From contig NZ_CANMQS010000004.1 of the NCBI RefSeq assembly GCF_947500075.1, positions 535,278 to 599,277 of the forward strand: DNA of 64,000 bases, written 5' to 3'. Numbering within the stretch: position 1 is the stretch's first letter; each line of letters starts with the position of its first letter. The position numbers were made by a program, and so were the translations under genes. The notes under the pieces were generated by a model. That model was given only the letters and a program-made list of their open reading frames with translations, was not told the origin of the DNA and searched no databases. Below are positions 61,017 to 64,000 of this stretch, piece by piece. Origin of the DNA: an uncultured Sulfitobacter sp. (GTDB lineage: Bacteria > Pseudomonadota > Alphaproteobacteria > Rhodobacterales > Rhodobacteraceae).

Positions 61017-61534
61017 GCCGCGTGCAACACAGAGCCGCGCGCCCGCGCGGCGTCTGCCGTGCCCAGCTCCAGCCCGTCTGCATAGAGGATATGCGGGCCA
61101 TCACAGAAAATCTGGAACAGCGTCGTCTCCCGCACGCCCAGATCGGTGATGAATTCGTCATCCACCAAAGCCCGCGCCGCGACCAGCGCCCGATCGGAAT
61201 TGAAAAGCGCGCGCGCCCGCCAATCCCGGATCAGCACCATCTGGTCCCCCGCCAGCAGCGCATCGCGTTCGGGCCGCGTATGGCCCAGCGATCCTGCCGC
61301 AAGGGCAATGGTATGAATGTCACGTGTGCTGCGCTGGATATGTTCGACCTTGGACAGGCCGGTATCGCGGGTGATGACCTTGTCGCCCACGCTCAGGTGT
61401 TCGACCGGGATTTCACCATCGGTTGTCAGCAAAATGGTGCCAGTGATCAGACCAGTGTCCATCACGGCATATCGGGTATATCGATCCGCTGGACGGTCCG
61501 TGCCGCCCTCGCGCCCGACCGTATTCGGTTTCAT
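61013..61534 (-). CDS. Hint-domain protein
   Basis: The 173-residue protein has the start of a Hint (hedgehog/intein) fold: LITGTILLTTDGEIPVEHLSVGDKVITRDTGLSKVEHIQRSTRDIHTIAL, and later RPERDALLAGDQMVLIRDWRARALFNSDRALVAARALVDDEFITDL. This is the short Hint_2 type abundant in Rhodobacteraceae, often on RTX-like surface proteins. The usual Cys nucleophile position (TGT at GTGTILL) is Thr/Gly here, so autoprocessing is doubtful. Function unknown. Confidence 0.82.
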   Translation of the reverse strand: MKPNTVGREGGTDRPADRYTRYAVMDTGLITGTILLTTDGEIPVEHLSVGDKVITRDTGLSKVEHIQRSTRDIHTIALAAGSLGHTRPERDALLAGDQMVLIRDWRARALFNSDRALVAARALVDDEFITDLGVRETTLFQIFCDGPHILYADGLELGTADAARARGSVLHAA

Positions 61535-61670
61535 GGGCGTATCTCTCTCGTTAAACCTGCCTCAGGTTATCCACAGACTAAGACAATATCGTGTTAATGT
61601 CTTGTCCTTTTTTGCTCTCGCCTATCGCGTAGAGGTTTGTTAATCAGCGGACGCTGCGACAGCGGCATGT

Positions 61671-61754
61671 GCGGGTGTGGCGGAATTGGTAGACGCACCA
61701 GATTTAGGTTCTGGCGCCTATGGCGTGGGGGTTCGAGTCCCTTCACCCGCACCA
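61671..61754 (+). tRNA. tRNA-Leu (anticodon UAG)
   Basis: A complete cloverleaf: acceptor GCGGGTG/CACCCGC, D-arm GCGGAATTGGTAGACGC, anticodon stem CCAGA/TCTGG with loop TTTAGGT (anticodon TAG), long variable arm CGCCTATGGCG as in class II tRNAs, T-arm GGGGTTCGAGTCCC and encoded CCA. Its 3' half lies inside the tail of the serine recombinase gene on the opposite strand, consistent with use as an attachment site. Confidence 0.97.
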
Positions 61755-63277
61755 CTACACACCAATTGGGTGTCGAGACCGCTCAAGGCCTTGAACGGAA
61801 ACGCTATTTGCGGGGTTCTAGCTCCCTCATTTCGGCAGTATCTGATGCGGTCCGTGAAGGCCAATTTCAGAATTATTCGGCGCAAAAACACCTGCGATTT
61901 TCCGGAAGTTTCCCAGAGTTTCCATGGGTTAGCGAGAAACGCGAGTGCGGGTTCTAGTTTTTCCTCAAACGTCCCACTCGGTTCGGCCTGATGAGCGAGT
62001 TTTTCCCTCAGTCGCGCCTTATCGTGCTCATGCTGACTGATCCTCTCTTCGTATTTCTGGATGACAGTCGTATTGCTTGACGCCATGATGAGTTCAAGGA
62101 GCTTATCGATCTCCTTATCGATTGAGGTGAGCTTACGTTTTCCATCAGCTAAGATAGAGCTCGCCTGATCTTTACGGGCTTCCCAAATGTGGCGGAACAT
62201 CTTTGCCATCATGCGGATCACACTTTGATCCGGCTGAAGCGATTTGATGATCTCGCCAACGTCATTCTCAATCTGATCGCGTTTGATTGACTTCCCGTAA
62301 GCGTCGCATCCTTTGGTTTGGCACAGCATGTACGGATAGAGCTTGCCCAGCTTCCCTCGCGAGAAGGATGACCGGAGCGGGACGTCACAGCACGCGCAGA
62401 TCGCAATGCCGCGCAGGGCAAACGCATCACCGATGTTTTTCCTCTTCGGCGCTTTAGCGAAGCCAGCGCGCCGTTCCTGCACTTTGTCGAAGACTTCCAG
62501 CGAGACAATGGGTTCATGCTGTGCCTTCAACCAGTTGATGCCGTAATTTTCGGAGCAAATGTGGCCCGTGTAGACAGGTTGCGTCAGCATACGCGTCACC
62601 TGCTGCTGTTTAACTTGGCCGTTCTTGTTGAACGGGAAGTCCGGGAAGGTTTCGAGAAAGCGCTTCACTTCTGCCTGCGTCTGAAATCGACCAGAAGCGT
62701 ACCCTTCGAACGCTTCACGTACAACACCGTCCCAAGGCGGGTCAAAGACGAGAACTTTCCCCTTAAATTTTTCCGTCTTATACCTGAATCCCACTGGCGC
62801 ATTGTGAATCCAGAATCCGTTCTCCATGCGCGCTCGCATCTTCTGAGCCACCTGCCGCCCATTCTGTTTGCGTTCAAGCTGGCCCTGCGCCGCAAAAATT
62901 GTCTCTACGAACTCTCCTTCCGGGGTCTCGTCGAATGTATAGTTCAAGCATTCAATTTGAGCGCCGCGGTCGCGGAAAGCCTCACGAAGCCGAAAGTGGT
63001 AGTCGCGGTCACGTGCGAGTCTTTTCAGATCGTCGAAGAGGATGATAAATTTCTCATTGGGTTGCGCGTCGATAAACGCCAAAAGAGCGATCATACCGGG
63101 CCTTCGCATGAAGTCGCCACCACCTGTGAATGTATCGGGAAAGACGGCTTCTACTTTGAGCCCTTTGGCCTCTGCATACTGTCTGCAGCGTATTTCTTGC
63201 GACTCAAGTCCATGCCCGATCTCTTGCTGTGTGCGTGAGCTAACGCGCGCATAAATGATGGCTTTCTGTTTGCTCAT
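61718..63277 (-). CDS. Large serine recombinase (integrase)
   Basis: About 519 residues. The N-terminal catalytic resolvase domain has AIIYARVSSRTQQEIGHGLESQEIRCRQY (nucleophile Ser in RVSS) and ILFDDLKRLARDRDYHFRLREAF. Then follow the recombinase domain (GFRYKTEKFKGKVLVFDPPWDG...VTRMLTQPVYTGHI), a zinc-ribbon (CACCDVPLRSS...CQTKGCDAYG) and a coiled coil (KLTSIDKEIDKLLELIMAS...). The final 12 codons are antisense to tRNA-Leu, giving the tail GEGTRTPTP. Start at MSKQKA behind GGGAGG; its ATGA overlaps the stop of the upstream small gene. Confidence 0.93.
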   Translation of the reverse strand: MSKQKAIIYARVSSRTQQEIGHGLESQEIRCRQYAEAKGLKVEAVFPDTFTGGGDFMRRPGMIALLAFIDAQPNEKFIILFDDLKRLARDRDYHFRLREAFRDRGAQIECLNYTFDETPEGEFVETIFAAQGQLERKQNGRQVAQKMRARMENGFWIHNAPVGFRYKTEKFKGKVLVFDPPWDGVVREAFEGYASGRFQTQAEVKRFLETFPDFPFNKNGQVKQQQVTRMLTQPVYTGHICSENYGINWLKAQHEPIVSLEVFDKVQERRAGFAKAPKRKNIGDAFALRGIAICACCDVPLRSSFSRGKLGKLYPYMLCQTKGCDAYGKSIKRDQIENDVGEIIKSLQPDQSVIRMMAKMFRHIWEARKDQASSILADGKRKLTSIDKEIDKLLELIMASSNTTVIQKYEERISQHEHDKARLREKLAHQAEPSGTFEEKLEPALAFLANPWKLWETSGKSQVFLRRIILKLAFTDRIRYCRNEGARTPQIAFPFKALSGLDTQLVCSGAGEGTRTPTP

Positions 63278-63552
63278 ACGGCCTCCCTTTCTGTCGTAGT
63301 GATTTCCTTCGAGTGTACCACAGCCGAGCGCAGAACAGCGGTGAGATCGAAGCTTTGTCCACTGTTTTCTTCTGCTGTATCGAGATCCCAACCGAGATCG
63401 ACAAAGCTCATGGCGATGTTCCAGACCGTTTCGATGGCGTGCTGTTTCTCAGCTTCGGTTGCATCAATCTCAGCAAGCTCTGGAAGCCAGTCGCGCCAGT
63501 TGAGATGGATGCTGCACTTTTGCGGCGGTGGCGTTGGGGGCGTGGTGTTCAT
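63274..63552 (-). CDS. Small protein coupled to the recombinase
   Basis: A 92-residue protein with a Pro/Thr-rich start (NTTPPTPPPQKCSIHLNWRDWLPELAEIDATEAEK) and a helical remainder (ETVWNIAMSFVDLGWDLDTAEENSGQSFDLTAVLRSAVVHSKEI). Its stop overlaps the recombinase start (ATGA), so the two are co-translated. It may be an accessory or directionality factor, but no known RDF family was recognised. AAAGGA ribosome site; start at 63552. Confidence 0.7.
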   Translation of the reverse strand: MNTTPPTPPPQKCSIHLNWRDWLPELAEIDATEAEKQHAIETVWNIAMSFVDLGWDLDTAEENSGQSFDLTAVLRSAVVHSKEITTTEREAV

Positions 63553-63670
63553 GCGGGTCCTTTCGTTGGTGTGTTGCTCCTCCTTATTGAGAACAAAAGA
63601 GGAACATAACATCACGTAAGTTGTTTTCTGGCAAGGATTATTTTCCTATTTCAGCTTCGGCGCGACGCCT

Positions 63671-63933
63671 TTAGCGCTGCTGTGATTGCGTGCGAGACGT
63701 TGTCCGCTCTGCGATACGGGCTTCTTTCTCTGCTTCACGCACGGGCGTATGGAATTTCTCTTCGAGGGCTTTTCCCTTCTCGTAGAGATCGGTGCCGTGC
63801 TGCTGGTGATAGGCGTCCTTCATCATGGCCTTGGCGCCCAACTGGGTGATGTTGAGTTCCTTCGCCAGTGTCACTGCTGCACGGTCGTAGGCCTTGTAGA
63901 ACGGCTGCGTAGGGGCTTTTGATCCTCCCCCAC
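63671..63933 (-). pseudogene. 3' remnant of an unidentified gene cut by an IS element
   Basis: The frame GSKAPTQPFYKAYDRAAVTLAKELNITQLGAKAMMKDAYHQQHG... to QSQQR-stop is coding-like, with charged helices, but has no native start. Upstream it runs into sequence with IS character at 63934. It is therefore the C-terminal end of a larger gene truncated by the insertion. It looks like the tail of a DNA-transfer or antirestriction protein, but I cannot name the family. Confidence 0.55.
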
Positions 63934-64000
63934 TGAATTGGTCCTCCGCTATGTTTAGGAAAACGGAGGAGACACATGGCCAACAAGCGACCAAAGCCGG
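63934..64000 (+). mobile_element. IS3-like insertion sequence, left end (truncated by window)
   Basis: TGAATTGGTCCTCCG resembles an IS terminal repeat. It is followed by AACGGAGGAGAC and an ATG (63976) opening MANKRPKP, as in OrfA of IS3-family transposases. Only 67 bp are visible, so both the family and the exact boundary are tentative. Confidence 0.6.
63976..64000 (+). CDS. Transposase OrfA start (partial)
   Basis: Eight codons (MANKRPKP) after GGAGGAGACAC. The residues agree with the beginning of IS3-family OrfA proteins of the MANKRPKPEEIV type. The gene continues past the right edge. Confidence 0.5.

Larger units (their letters stand above)
61755..64000. mobile_element. Left end of an integrated element at tRNA-Leu
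   Basis: A recombinase gene abuts the 3' end of tRNA-Leu, base composition falls noticeably below that of the preceding 61 kb, and the next genes are unknown, truncated or transposase-related. This is the layout of a genomic island or integrative element whose other end lies beyond the window. The left attachment site is probably within the tRNA 3' end; the matching repeat cannot be seen here. Confidence 0.75.

Overview
This is a high-GC chromosomal window from an alphaproteobacterium, almost certainly a marine member of the Rhodobacteraceae/Roseobacter group. The pointers are a near-complete DMSP lyase DddP, a heterotetrameric sarcosine oxidase operon (soxBDAG), a VPLPA-CTERM protein, a Hint-domain protein, the order yajC-secD-secF ... 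ccmABCDG ... acnA, and intergenic palindromic repeats of a style typical of this group. Most of the window is ordinary core genome. The last 2.3 kb is the left end of an integrated mobile element.

Layout. 1-4.2 kb: a gene fragment, a SnoaL-like protein, dusA, a TauE/SafE permease and an Fe(II)/2OG-type oxygenase. 4.2-6.2 kb (-): ccmI-ruvX-DUF1289. 6.4-11.7 kb (+): soxB-soxD-soxA-soxG, with a run of perfect hairpins between soxD and soxA. 11.8-14.4 kb: two tandem secreted paralogues, sodB with a repeated tail, and a LOG-family gene. 14.4-18.6 kb: a LysM protein, an Atm1-type ABC exporter and a DUF302 protein. 18.7-23.9 kb (-): an RND efflux pump and its adaptor. 24.1-27.7 kb (+): a YfgM-like protein, bamB and der. 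27.7-31.7 kb (-): a TspO-like protein, an unknown secreted protein, serS and a serine protease. 31.8-38.7 kb (+): yajC-secD-secF, a TauE permease, an Mth938-like protein and ccmA-B-C-D-G. 39-46.8 kb: a 39-residue membrane microprotein, an SDR, acnA, a DUF1223 protein, an LpxL-like acyltransferase, an orphan fliG and a TPR protein. 47-52.4 kb: a small Cys-motif secreted protein, purB, an alpha/beta-hydrolase-OsmC fusion, a MetC-like lyase and the VPLPA-CTERM protein. 52.7-57.1 kb (-): dddP, a Glyoxalase_8-type protein, a lytic transglycosylase and two small membrane proteins with an array of CtrA-like boxes between them. 57.3-61.5 kb: glnA-glnB, then nnrE and nnrD as separate ORFs, and a Hint protein. 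61.67 kb: tRNA-Leu(UAG), whose 3' end is the boundary of an element carrying a large serine recombinase. An IS3-like element runs off the right edge.

The most unusual layer is non-coding. At least three dispersed repeat families occur: a long palindrome ending in TAGAGCAGCC (3 copies), a palindrome with CCAAATGG/CCATTTGG ends (5 copies) and a 24-bp motif centred on TTTTTGGCCAAAAA (6 copies). There are also paired-hairpin modules and an 86-bp tandem repeat containing the sodB stop region. Two of the palindromes lie back to back between the two halves of the normally fused NAD(P)HX repair enzyme, and they supply the stop codon of nnrE and the start codon of nnrD. I saw no defence island or CRISPR array. 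All functional calls come from reading sequence motifs; no database search was possible.
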